From contig JAHRFV010000226.1 in the NCBI GenBank assembly GCA_019084435.1, positions 1-34,938 on the forward strand: a stretch of 34,938 nucleotides of DNA, given 5' to 3'. Both the position numbers and the translations under genes were made by a program. Position 1 is the stretch's first letter. Every line of letters begins with the position of its first letter. The notes beneath the pieces are model-generated. The model ran no database searches. It worked only from the letters and a program-made list of their open reading frames with translations, and was not told where the DNA came from. Positions 23,633 through 31,659 of the stretch are shown here, piece by piece. Source of the DNA: Dethiosulfatibacter sp. (GTDB lineage Bacteria; Bacillota_A; Clostridia; Tissierellales; Dethiosulfatibacteraceae).

Positions 23633-25441
23633 TTACTTCAAACTGTTTGCAGCATGCTCAGCCGCTAAACGACCACTTGTTAATGCAAACTGCACTGCGC
23701 TTCCTGACATGTAGACCTGGTTGTACAACACCTTGTTTGCTACTTCACCCGTGGCATACAAATTGTTGATGACGGATCCATCTTCTCTTAGAACTTGAAA
23801 ATGTTCATTTGTCTTAACTCCGGCAAAGGTACCCATAGTTCTAGGATAGAACTTAACACCGTAAAAAGGTCCTGTCTCAACAGAAACAAGGAACATGCTG
23901 TTCTTACCTAAAGCATCCTGCCCTGATGCAACTCCTTGATTGAATGTTTCCATTGTCTGGACAAAAGTCTCTACAGGAACTCCCATTGCTTCCGCTAATT
24001 CCTCAAAGGTTTCACCCTTTGCAATCTCAGATGAAGACAAATCTGCTTCCAAAGCGGAGATAACAGTTCCATTCGCTTCAGCTGAATCCATAACCAACCA
24101 TGTTGTTTCTTGCTCGATTAGAACATTAGTCAATATAGAATAATGAATCTCTTCATTAGTGAATCGTATGCCTTTCTCGTTGACATACATTTTGCTCCAG
24201 TCCCATGCGAATGCATTGGCAGCAGGAACTTTACTGCCGATACCAACACCGATGACCCAAGGTTCTTCATAATAGGTCGCTCCTATTGCTTCAGCCATCA
24301 GCATACCGTCTCCTGTACTTCCAGGTGCTGCTGTTGTCAACTCGGCAGTATCAGCTGCTTCTGGTATAAATCTAGCCAATAGCTCTTCGCTTCTAGCATA
24401 GCCTCCTGTTGCCATGATAACTTTTTTTGCATATATGTTAATAATGCCGTCTCTACCTTCAGCCACTACACCAATAACATCACCGTTAGTATCTGTTATC
24501 AACTCCGTTGCTTTTGTTTCTGTAAGAATCTCGATTCCGTTTCCCATTAGAAAATCTCCAATATTCCCAGTTAGAACTGATCCCCCAGGAGCTCCGGTTA
24601 CAGGTACGGGGAAATGGAGTCTCTCAACAGGATCCATACCAAAACCTGCAATGCTACCATATTCATGTCCTATGTAGTCCACAAGCCATTCTGTTGTCAC
24701 AACAGCTTCGTCCATGAATCTGTCCACAAAATCATAATTCGGGTATAACCCAGTGATATTACTGGCTGCCTGACGCTCTACCCAGAGTTCCATCCATGAT
24801 TCTTTTGTATCTTCAATACCTAGCTCAACCTGGAACTTGGTTCCAGTTGCTGAAATTCCTCCACCTGAGTAAGAAGTTGATCCACCTATGTTGGCCAGTT
24901 TTTCCAATACAATTACTTCTACGCCATTTTGATAAGAAGCCGCTGCAGCTGCCAATCCTGCTCCACCTGCTCCTACAACGACGATATCTGTGTAGACATC
25001 AGTCGCGGCTGTATCACCATTGCCTGTATCGCTACCTGTTTTAAGTGCATCCACATCTCCACCGGCTTGAACTACGCAATCCTCTATGGCAGTCAATACG
25101 GCCACTGATGAAATAGTTGCTCCTGAAACCGCATCAACAGACAACGTTTGCCCATCAACTACTTCTTGGGGTATCCTTTCCAGTGCTAAATCGCTGATTC
25201 CAGCAGACTCAAGATGTTCTAAGATTGTGACAGATAATATTGACATGTTGTCAAATTCTACCTCAACTGTCATATCTCCATTATGTCCCTTTACAGTTGA
25301 TGTATAGGTTCCTGCTTGATATATTGCTGCTTCCGTCGGAGCAGCTGTGGTTGTCTCTACAGGTTTTGAGCAAGCTGCGATGCTTAAAACCAGTATTAGG
25401 CATAATGCTAAGCTAAGAATTTTTTTAGTTCTTTTTTTCAT
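23633..25441 (-). CDS. Extracytoplasmic flavinylated fumarate/urocanate-reductase-like lipoprotein
   Basis: This 602-aa protein has a lipoprotein signal with Cys at residue 24 (LSIAAC), a Thr-rich linker, and an FMN-binding domain (about 40-130) with the ApbE flavinylation motif DAVSGAT (FMN on the Thr). A FAD-binding fumarate-reductase-type domain (about 145-600) starts at VVVGAGGAGLAAAAA and ends with SGSAVQFALTSGRLAAEHAA. It is predicted to reduce an enoate acceptor outside the membrane with electrons through the covalent FMN, as in flavin-based extracellular respiration. The substrate (fumarate, urocanate, cinnamate type) is not readable. No ApbE or NADH dehydrogenase gene lies in the window. 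The ATG has GGAGGG upstream; it is transcribed alone. Confidence 0.92.
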   Translation of the reverse strand: MKKRTKKILSLALCLILVLSIAACSKPVETTTAAPTEAAIYQAGTYTSTVKGHNGDMTVEVEFDNMSILSVTILEHLESAGISDLALERIPQEVVDGQTLSVDAVSGATISSVAVLTAIEDCVVQAGGDVDALKTGSDTGNGDTAATDVYTDIVVVGAGGAGLAAAAASYQNGVEVIVLEKLANIGGSTSYSGGGISATGTKFQVELGIEDTKESWMELWVERQAASNITGLYPNYDFVDRFMDEAVVTTEWLVDYIGHEYGSIAGFGMDPVERLHFPVPVTGAPGGSVLTGNIGDFLMGNGIEILTETKATELITDTNGDVIGVVAEGRDGIINIYAKKVIMATGGYARSEELLARFIPEAADTAELTTAAPGSTGDGMLMAEAIGATYYEEPWVIGVGIGSKVPAANAFAWDWSKMYVNEKGIRFTNEEIHYSILTNVLIEQETTWLVMDSAEANGTVISALEADLSSSEIAKGETFEELAEAMGVPVETFVQTMETFNQGVASGQDALGKNSMFLVSVETGPFYGVKFYPRTMGTFAGVKTNEHFQVLREDGSVINNLYATGEVANKVLYNQVYMSGSAVQFALTSGRLAAEHAANSLK

Positions 25442-25562
25442 ATGATTCTCCCTCCATTGAGTACTTCTTGTTGTTTGTTAAATCACAAACTATCTTACAA
25501 GTAATTTTAAGGTCTTGAGTCATATCCTTGTCAAGCTGTTTATGGGTATCATAATACATAAT

Positions 25563-25602
25563 AATAGCAAAAACCTGGAGTCTGCTCCAGGTTTTTGCTA
25601 TT
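25563..25602. terminator. 18-bp perfect bidirectional terminator hairpin
   Basis: AATAGCAAAAACCTGGAG (25563-25580) pairs perfectly with its reverse complement at 25585-25602 across a TCTG loop. T-runs are built into both arms. It overlaps the last codons of the MerR-methyltransferase gene and ends that gene's transcript. Confidence 0.88.
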
Positions 25603-26815
25603 TGTTGTTACCTGCATATATTAGCTGATAAAGTGCATGGTCTTTCAAATCTGAATTGTAAGGATTATTTTCAATTACAGGTCCAAAGCTATCTGTCTCA
25701 ATTATTTCAAAACCAACAGAAACAAACTCTTTCAATATTTTTTCTTTATTGTAATATTGATATTCGGTATTGTTAATCTTACCAGATGAGATATCTCCAA
25801 AGCAAGGATTTGCCCCTATCCAAATACCCTTGTGCTTCAGATATGCTTTCCCTTTTTTCGGGAGGAACTCTCCATGGGATTTTGCGTAATCATTGGTCAT
25901 CCAAAAGTCTAAAGCCACATCAATAGAATTCTCAATGATTGGGAGTTTGTTTAAGTCACAGCACAAAAATATAAAGTTCTTGTGGTCGTAAAACATCTCC
26001 AAATTCTTTTTCAGTTTAATGATTCGTTCCGGATCATAATCAATTAGTATATAAGTTGTTTTGGGAGGGAGGTATTTTATGTATTGCATTAAAAAGAACC
26101 CAACACAGTTTTCCAGTTCCAGAATGTACTTTGGTTCATCTGTATATTTATTGATCATTTCAATCATACCAGCCATGCCTTGATATAAAAAATTGATGTA
26201 TTTGTGTGATGAACTTTCCAGATATTCCTCTTTGGTAGGCATTGGTTTGCCATGCATCAGCTTTGTTCTTGCCGTTTCTTCATCGATAAAAATACCATCT
26301 CTGATAGAGGCAATATAACCACATCTGCACGAAATGTTGGCATCCATAATCATATTCTTCTCTATAACACCATCTGAGAGCATAAGATTTTCTCTGCAAA
26401 GAGGGCAGCTCAATAAATCCAGTGAGTGTATGGGGAATCCAAGCTCATTGCTGTTTTCCAATTCTTCAGCTTTGATTTTATGGATACTGTCCCTAATAGA
26501 ATTACTCAGTCTATTATACTTGATTAATTCATGTGAAACTTTTTTGTTTTTTTCCTCTAGCAATGATAAGTATAATCTTCTAAACTCTTCAGTGTTGGAA
26601 CCTGTCAGCCTCTGGAAAGTGATTATTTTCTGTATTTCAGTCAGGGAAAAATGCATTTCCTTTAGTTCAAGAATCCTCTCTAGGTCCCTACAATCAGCCT
26701 CGCTAAATCGATACTGCCCGGATACCTTAGGTGGGACTAATAATCCTCTTTTGATATAAAATCTAATCGTGTCTTGTGTTGTATTCAACCTTTCAGCAAA
26801 TTTTCCAATTCTCAT
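25598..26815 (-). CDS. MerR-family regulator fused to a zinc-finger/methyltransferase-like domain
   Basis: This 405-aa protein has a MerR winged helix (residues 1-70: MRIGKFAERLNTTQDTIRFY, then a coiled coil about 80-120). A treble-clef-like four-Cys element (about 137-170: CPLC and CRCG) resembles the zinc motif of RlmA-type methyltransferases. A SAM-methyltransferase-like Rossmann region (about 215-400) includes YILIDYDPERI, FLCCDLNKLP and IDVALDF. Motif I (LELENCVGFF) lacks the usual GxGxG, so SAM binding may be altered. It is probably an autoregulated sensor-regulator; the ligand is unknown. An AGTATACT palindrome lies in its promoter region near 26900. It is monocistronic. Confidence 0.84.
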   Translation of the reverse strand: MRIGKFAERLNTTQDTIRFYIKRGLLVPPKVSGQYRFSEADCRDLERILELKEMHFSLTEIQKIITFQRLTGSNTEEFRRLYLSLLEEKNKKVSHELIKYNRLSNSIRDSIHKIKAEELENSNELGFPIHSLDLLSCPLCRENLMLSDGVIEKNMIMDANISCRCGYIASIRDGIFIDEETARTKLMHGKPMPTKEEYLESSSHKYINFLYQGMAGMIEMINKYTDEPKYILELENCVGFFLMQYIKYLPPKTTYILIDYDPERIIKLKKNLEMFYDHKNFIFLCCDLNKLPIIENSIDVALDFWMTNDYAKSHGEFLPKKGKAYLKHKGIWIGANPCFGDISSGKINNTEYQYYNKEKILKEFVSVGFEIIETDSFGPVIENNPYNSDLKDHALYQLIYAGNNK

Positions 26816-26940
26816 TATACTCTCCTGTGTTGTATGAGTAGCATTTAATCTCTGTCCATTGGTGCTACATGGTTCAGTATCCCTCCAATGACTATGTATA
26901 TAAGTATACTTTATATTCTGGTGTTTTTCTATTTTTTTGA

Positions 26941-26973
26941 AAAAAAAAGGGGGGCATTTCGATCAAATGCCCC
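26941..26973 (-). terminator. Terminator of the thioesterase gene
   Basis: GGGGCATTT and AAATGCCCC form a 9-bp stem with a 5-base loop, followed on the minus strand by CC and a run of eight or more T, about 18 bases after the thioesterase stop. Confidence 0.88.
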
Positions 26974-26991
26974 GTCTATTTTTTCTTACAA

Positions 26992-27411
26992 TCATTGTAC
27001 ATTTTGACTTTCAGGAAATCTTGCGTAAGCTGATTGCAATAATCTGTCTTTATTGACTATATACCGCTCATATTTCCCTTTGCAGAACATTCCTACGGAG
27101 TCCGTTCCTTCGAATTCTAGAAATATTTCATTGTGGATTACCTTAATCACTTTTATCCTTAGATTTATTGCCTCTCCTACCAGGGTTGGATTTTCATGAG
27201 AAATCTCAAGATATGTTCCTATTGTTGTGAATTCCGGTGGCAATAGTTTGTTAAGCATTTCACTGGATGCTTCAATGATATTATTAATAACCGCAGGCGT
27301 TGAAACCAAATAGCTAAGCTCCATTGATCCAGATGTATCCGATGCATCTAGGGGGTTTGTTATCTTTCTGAAGTCTGTAACCATACCTTCTTGAATGCCA
27401 TGATTTATCAT
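26992..27411 (-). CDS. FlK-like hotdog thioesterase
   Basis: This 139-aa protein is a single-hotdog thioesterase of the fluoroacetyl-CoA thioesterase-like (FlK) group. The family pattern is clear: STPAVINNIIEASSEM (the active-site region, with Ser/Thr and Glu), FTTIGTYLEISHENPTLVGE (with the catalytic-type His), and a KYERYIVNKDRL end. The first in-frame ATG (27426) overlaps the GGAGG that serves the ATG at 27411, so the latter is taken. The substrate acyl-CoA is unknown; detoxification of an inhibitory acyl-CoA would fit the family. A terminator follows directly. Confidence 0.84.
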   Translation of the reverse strand: MINHGIQEGMVTDFRKITNPLDASDTSGSMELSYLVSTPAVINNIIEASSEMLNKLLPPEFTTIGTYLEISHENPTLVGEAINLRIKVIKVIHNEIFLEFEGTDSVGMFCKGKYERYIVNKDRLLQSAYARFPESQNVQ

Positions 27412-27613
27412 TCTAATTACCTCCATTTTTTCAACTTAGATCAAACATGTGGGCAAATACTTGTTTTCTTTTCATAGGCATCACTCCTCGATGTTGACTG
27501 TAAATTCACAATTCTTACAACATGACTTTAGAATATATCAGAAATATGCTTCTCTATATCTTATTATATTCTGATATAAGTAGTTATTCAAGTAATCGCG
27601 TATCCGTCTCTCA

Positions 27614-27745
27614 TTTATCCGATGACTAACAGTGCTAAGACTCCCACTTCTACAAGTGAGAGATAAGCACTGTAGAGTCCCTGGATAACGGTTTCTAAGA
27701 TTCAGATGTCGTTAAACGCCATCCGAACCCAAGAACCCTGTTGAT
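27614..27745 (-). ncRNA. Structured repeat element, copy 3 (orphan OMEGA-RNA-like or PATE-like), fused to the tspO 3' end
   Basis: This copy has the same ends and fold as copies 1 and 2. In its 5' hairpin GTTCGGATG pairs with CATCTGAAT through two G-U pairs, and in its apical hairpin CTCTCACTT pairs with AAGTGGGAG through one. These keep pairing only if this strand is the RNA. It is the one copy overlapping a coding region: the tspO reading frame runs about 33 bases into it and stops there. Confidence 0.6.
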
Positions 27746-28131
27746 CTATTTAGCCAGGTAATACTTAATTGCAGCACTGTGGCAAAAGCAACCCAAAGCA
27801 AGTAGGGAATGTTTGCTAAAGCAATCCAAGAAGCAAACGGATATATTTTAAACAAAGCCCACATCAATGTGAGCAATACCAGAATAATGTCCAAAAGCGC
27901 TAGATTATTATTTCTAAACTTAAACTGTAAAGGTGTAAAAGCTATGTTGAACACAATATTCAGAATGAATGGCAACAACACAAACCAGGTTATTTGTGAT
28001 TTAGTATACATGTAAGTTGCAGAACCAAAAGTGATTATAATGACAACGTAAAGAACACTCCACACCGGGCCGAAAAGCCATGCAGGAGGAGCCCAAGTAG
28101 GTTTCTGTAAATGCTTATACCATTGATTCAT
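27712..28131 (-). CDS. tspO: TspO/MBR family tryptophan-rich sensory protein, 3' end supplied by a repeat element
   Basis: This 139-aa protein is a five-helix TspO/MBR homologue that binds porphyrins or lipid-like ligands in the membrane. Signatures are WYKHLQKPTWAPPAWLFGPVW (quoted in part: KPTWAPPAW, FGPVWSVLY), the central loop with FKFRNNNLALLDI, and the final helix LLWVAFATVLQLSITWLN. The last ~11 residues (STGFLGSDGV) and the stop codon come from the repeat element, so the native C-terminus has been replaced; the five helices appear complete. ATG 28131 has GGGAGGA 6 bases upstream and is preferred over an earlier ATG at 28158. Confidence 0.9.
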   Translation of the reverse strand: MNQWYKHLQKPTWAPPAWLFGPVWSVLYVVIIITFGSATYMYTKSQITWFVLLPFILNIVFNIAFTPLQFKFRNNNLALLDIILVLLTLMWALFKIYPFASWIALANIPYLLWVAFATVLQLSITWLNRSTGFLGSDGV

Positions 28132-28251
28132 CGTTATATCCTCCCGCTTAATTAACAAACTTCACAGACTTGTTATCTGCACATGATATATAGACAACCG
28201 TTTCAACGATTCACTGTCGCTTGGTTAGTATTATACTTCTTCAGAAGTAAT

Positions 28252-28476
28252 TTATAATTTCATTCCCTTATCAGTAATCGCTACGGACTTAGAGCGGTGA
28301 TTTCTCTGATGTATATACCCTTCATCATCAAGTTTATTTATAATGTCAAAATTATATCCCTTCCACGTTATATCTAGATTTGACTCGAAACGGCTTTGTT
28401 CATTAAATCTTGTTAAATACATCAGAAGCATTGTCAATTCTTCTACTGCCTTCTTGAAATTAGTATTATCCGTCAT
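28252..28476 (-). CDS. Small winged-helix-like protein (DUF6429 type)
   Basis: This 74-aa protein resembles DUF6429: a helical first half (AVEELTMLLMYLTRF), ITWKGYNFDIINKLDDEGYI as the recognition part, and SKSVAITDKGMKL as a wing. The pattern resembles a MarR or PadR-like winged helix without dimerisation arms, but no DNA site is visible. The chosen ATG has AAGGAG 10 bases upstream; a GTG 27 bases earlier overlaps that site. It lies 70 bases downstream of the SEC-C gene. Confidence 0.65.
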   Translation of the reverse strand: MTDNTNFKKAVEELTMLLMYLTRFNEQSRFESNLDITWKGYNFDIINKLDDEGYIHQRNHRSKSVAITDKGMKL

Positions 28477-28546
28477 GAAATTCTCACTCCTTCTTAAAGT
28501 CACATTTTACTTTACAATTTTCAAATTTCGTTTAAGGTTTAAATCA

Positions 28547-29893
28547 CTATTCCAAACTTGTAATAATCCCGTGTTTTTTCGCTTTATCATACATCTCTTG
28601 AAAAGCAGCCTTTGCACCATCCGCAAATCCTATCGGTATAGGACTTAAGAAACTATCATAAATAATCTTACCCTTAAACGGAAGCATAACAGTTTCTATC
28701 AATGCCGGTAATTCTCGCCTCAATGTGTACGCTATAGAATTGCTTATACCTTTAATTCCGTAAAGTCTATCTTCACCCTGCTCGTTCGAAGCGATTACAA
28801 CGGCGTAATCTACCTGATGCTCCATAATAACGAACATTCCTTTTTTATAATTCTTTCTCCATAGCTTCAAAATGTTGATTGTCTCTTGAGGTAGTTGCAT
28901 TTCAGTGATATATTCATCTATTATTTTCGGCTTTTCCCACAGTACCTCTCTTACTTTGAGCACAACAATTTCGCTGACAGAATTAGGATATTCCGGCTTG
29001 ATTTTATCATTAACTACCCTTTCCCGCTCATTGACAAAAGCTATTAATCCAAACCATGTCTCATAAAATTCTCTACATTCGGTCGGGGTTAACTGAGCAG
29101 TTTTTGTATCTTCAAATATCGCACAACATTTCTTGTATTTCTTGCCACTTCCGCAAGGACATGGTTCGTTGCGTCCGACTTTCTTTTTTTGCAATACAGG
29201 AAACTTAATAATGTCTTCATCGCGTTTGCTTATAATCTCATAAAGCTCGGATGGCGTATACCCTTTGTTATCCCAAATTCGAGTGTTATTTTTTGCAAGC
29301 ATAATTAGATTTATAAATTCCTGCATCTGTTGTTCGTCACGAAAGAAAAGATTATACCTGCCTAAAATAGAGCCCAATTCACTTATCTCATCTCCAAAAG
29401 TCATAAAATCTCTTACTTCCTTATAGGCTTCAATGGTATCTCTAGAGTAACCAAAAAAATTCCATATAAAAGTTTGTACATTCCACCAGCAATCGTTATC
29501 CTCATAGTATTCATTGACATGTTTAATAAATTCAGTTTTTTCGGGTATATGGCGGGGTTTGTTTGCTTGGTGTTTCAGTAAAAAATCAGCTTCTTCAAAG
29601 TCTTCAAAAAACCAATAATGCACGATATATTCTTTATAAAATCCGTACCAGCCCTCTTTTAACACAAGTGGTAGAAGGAGAATATAAATCTCTTCATAAG
29701 TCGTCTGGTCGATGTTTTGTCTGTTGAAGATATCAACAAAGTCCTCACGGCTGATAATGCCATATAAATTTACCGCTGCCTTTGCATAAGAATCAAGTGA
29801 TTGGCGGATTCTTGCCCTTCCGTATGGACAACGGATGACGTCACCTTTGCGGTTATACTGTTCAAAAATTTCAATTTGTTTTTGTTCGGTCAT
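28547..29893 (-). CDS. SEC-C zinc-motif protein of unknown function
   Basis: This 448-aa protein has a SEC-C motif in the middle ([18 protein letters not shown], about residues 242-259), the zinc-binding module also found at the SecA C-terminus. The N-terminal half is helical and rich in Tyr/Trp ([12 protein letters not shown] and [18 protein letters not shown]). The C-terminal half is a mixed domain with a final [17 protein letters not shown] helix. Such long SEC-C proteins are common in Clostridia, with roles unknown. GGAGTGG precedes the ATG. It is probably in a transcript with the 75-aa gene upstream and the small winged-helix gene downstream. Confidence 0.76.
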   Translation of the reverse strand: MTEQKQIEIFEQYNRKGDVIRCPYGRARIRQSLDSYAKAAVNLYGIISREDFVDIFNRQNIDQTTYEEIYILLLPLVLKEGWYGFYKEYIVHYWFFEDFEEADFLLKHQANKPRHIPEKTEFIKHVNEYYEDNDCWWNVQTFIWNFFGYSRDTIEAYKEVRDFMTFGDEISELGSILGRYNLFFRDEQQMQEFINLIMLAKNNTRIWDNKGYTPSELYEIISKRDEDIIKFPVLQKKKVGRNEPCPCGSGKKYKKCCAIFEDTKTAQLTPTECREFYETWFGLIAFVNERERVVNDKIKPEYPNSVSEIVVLKVREVLWEKPKIIDEYITEMQLPQETINILKLWRKNYKKGMFVIMEHQVDYAVVIASNEQGEDRLYGIKGISNSIAYTLRRELPALIETVMLPFKGKIIYDSFLSPIPIGFADGAKAAFQEMYDKAKKHGIITSLE

Positions 29894-29917
29894 ATTATTT
29901 CCACTCCTATCATCCGA

Positions 29918-30145
29918 TTATGTTAAATCTAATTGATCCAGTCTTTTAATTAGATGAATCAAGTACCCATTTTTCAATGCCTCTATGATTTTATCTTCAA
30001 GGCTAATTTGATTATTATTGACTTCTTTATCATCACCATATGCATAGCATTCTTCGGAATACGGAATCCCATAATACATATACAAGTGACCATGATTTTC
30101 AAGATTAGGAATGTGTTTTACAATTTCACTATATTTGCTTTTCAT
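29918..30145 (-). CDS. Hypothetical 75-aa protein
   Basis: This is a short soluble protein (MKSKYSEIVKHIPNLENHGH start) with an acidic, helical C-terminal half (ISLEDKIIEALKNGYLIHL). I do not recognise a family. A GAGGTAG ribosome binding site sits 9 bases before the ATG, and the gene lies 24 bases upstream of the SEC-C gene, in the same direction. That supports it being real and co-transcribed. Confidence 0.55.
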   Translation of the reverse strand: MKSKYSEIVKHIPNLENHGHLYMYYGIPYSEECYAYGDDKEVNNNQISLEDKIIEALKNGYLIHLIKRLDQLDLT

Positions 30146-30319
30146 GTTTATCTACCTCGTCAATTATTAATTTGCTAAGGTCATATTAAAATTTAATTAT
30201 AAATACCCTACAGGAATTGCACTAATCCCCTTTTCCAGATACATTAGTTCAGAATACTAAGTCTCGTATAATCCAACATTTAAAAGTGGAATGTATGAGA
30301 CATCATAATTCTTATCTAT

Positions 30320-30841
30320 TTATTGTTTCTTTCCGAATCTGAAAATTTCCCCGTTTACCAATTGTAGTTCAGCAGTTTCAAGAAGCTTGCTATCCATATA
30401 GTCAGTTTGTGTAACCATCAATTTTCCGTTATCTAGCTTTAAAAAATAGTCGTAGTTCATTCGGTCAGAAAGCTGATACTCTTTATCTGCCACATAATCA
30501 AACACGATTACCCTGTTATCTATGATGCCAGAACCAAAGCTCACGGTCGCACAAAATTCGGGTTTCCCATCGTTTGTCAAATCAGCCAAATACACATTCC
30601 AAACAGGCATACCCCAAAACAATACTTTTTCACCCACAGTTACTTTCTCAGGTGTCCATTTAAAAGTGACCCCTGGAAATTCTGTCAACGTTATTTCCTT
30701 GCTCTCGTTCCACGGCATCTCATCAGTACCAAAATAATCAAACCACATACGGGTTTCATATTTTGGTTTTGAATTGTTGCACCCGGAAAAAACGATGCAA
30801 TTGATGATAACAACAGCTATTAATAAAATTACTCGTTTCAT
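30320..30841 (-). CDS. Lipoprotein with EF-hand-like loop
   Basis: This 173-aa protein is a predicted lipoprotein with the signal MKRVILLIAVVIINC and lipobox VFSGC. The mature part carries YFGTDEMPWNESKEITLTEF, GMPVWNVYLADLTNDGKPEF and CATVSFGSGIID. The loop DLTNDGKPE looks like a DxDxDG calcium loop. The same block occurs as a C-terminal domain in some clostridial BlaR1/M56-type sensors, so it may be a detached sensor domain; that is from memory and not certain. The start at 30841 gives a proper distance to AAGGTG; a GTG at 30853 is also open. It is alone in its transcript. Confidence 0.7.
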   Translation of the reverse strand: MKRVILLIAVVIINCIVFSGCNNSKPKYETRMWFDYFGTDEMPWNESKEITLTEFPGVTFKWTPEKVTVGEKVLFWGMPVWNVYLADLTNDGKPEFCATVSFGSGIIDNRVIVFDYVADKEYQLSDRMNYDYFLKLDNGKLMVTQTDYMDSKLLETAELQLVNGEIFRFGKKQ

Positions 30842-30865
30842 GATCATAATCACCTTATCTTCCTG

Positions 30866-30885
30866 ATCAACAGGGTTCTTGGGTT
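30866..30885 (+). repeat. 20-bp 5'-end fragment of the structured repeat element
   Basis: These 20 bases match exactly the first 20 bases of copies 1 and 3 (starting ATCAACAGGG) and then diverge completely. It lies just upstream of the lipoprotein gene, in the plus orientation. It marks the 5' boundary of the element. Nothing else is recognisable in 30886-31114. Confidence 0.6.
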
Positions 30886-31114
30886 ATAGGAGTTTTCACT
30901 ACCACCTTAACACAATACATGCTACGTACTTAAACCGGCACCAGATGCTACTAAAACAACAATGTCACCCTTATTAAGACAACAATACAATAGTCTCAAC
31001 GTGCGGTATCACATTACTCTTATACAATTTAACAAATCATACTGTAACCGGGGTAAATACTCAATTTCTATCCCACTATTTTAACTTGTATAAGTCTCAA
31101 TGTGGGTGCTTAAA

Positions 31115-31533
31115 TCAGTAATATTCGTTTGAATCTTCAGCTGATTCTCTCGCTTCAACACCGGCCATTAAGCCCTTGATCCACACTGGTACATTTTGAA
31201 GCGGTGTTCTCTCCTTTGAGTGCTTGATTACATCTTCTAAGTCTTTATCACTCCAGAACCGATCTCGTATATAACATTTGTGGCAGCAGAAATCTGCGGC
31301 CTTTTCTTTACTCTTAAAATTCTTCCCACAATAGTAATATACATGCTGGGCTTGAACATATGGAATAAATAGAATAGCGATGTAATTAATCTAAAATTTA
31401 CAAAGAAAACCTTGGCTGAATATTTTAATGTATCAAGGGCACTAAAAAGCATGCAGACGAAGGGTATTATCTCATTCATCAAAAGAACTATCCAAACATA
31501 CAATTTAGGAAATCTTGAAGAGTTATTTTCCAT
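31115..31533 (-). pseudogene. Membrane protein with zinc-ribbon-like tail, frameshifted
   Basis: The frame from 31533 encodes MENNSSRFPKLYVWIVLLMN, a first helix and a second stretch ending KVFFVNF. From about 31390 to 31115 a different frame continues sensibly: INYIAILFIPYVQAQHVYYY, then CGKNF, CCHKC and YIRDRFWSDKDLEDV, ending EDSNEYY. Joining the two gives one protein of about 139 aa with two membrane helices and a Cys-rich cytoplasmic tail. The break is one missing base (or two extra) near the ATTTTAG at 31391-31399. I do not recognise the family. Confidence 0.65.
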
Positions 31534-31621
31534 ATGAAAAACAGCATATAATCAAATAGGCTGTTTCAACTTTACAAAAATCCAAAATTTTATCTGTTGA
31601 TTATGAATGTAATATAACAAG

Positions 31622-31653
31622 TTTTTTTATTTTAATTTTAATTTTAATTTTTT
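31622..31653. repeat. TTTTAA-type short tandem repeat
   Basis: A pure A/T stretch with about four units of the hexamer ATTTTA lies directly after the DUF6671 stop codon. It is prone to slippage and may be a degenerate U-tract, but no hairpin precedes it on the minus strand. Confidence 0.6.
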
Positions 31654-31659
31654 AATAAT

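Noticed and set aside
25441..25560. Possible riboswitch or promoter upstream of the flavoprotein
   Set aside because: A TTGACA and a TAAAAT are present but 19 bases apart, and no conserved FMN or other riboswitch core is visible.
4717..27745. CRISPR-like array from the three repeats
   Set aside because: The copies are kilobases apart, in both orientations and about 133 bp long, so they are dispersed elements.
31237..31533. 98-codon minus-strand frame taken as a full gene
   Set aside because: Its C-terminal third (ILRVKKRPQISAATNV) is out of frame with the Cys-rich tail in the next frame, so the whole is called a frameshifted gene ending at 31115.
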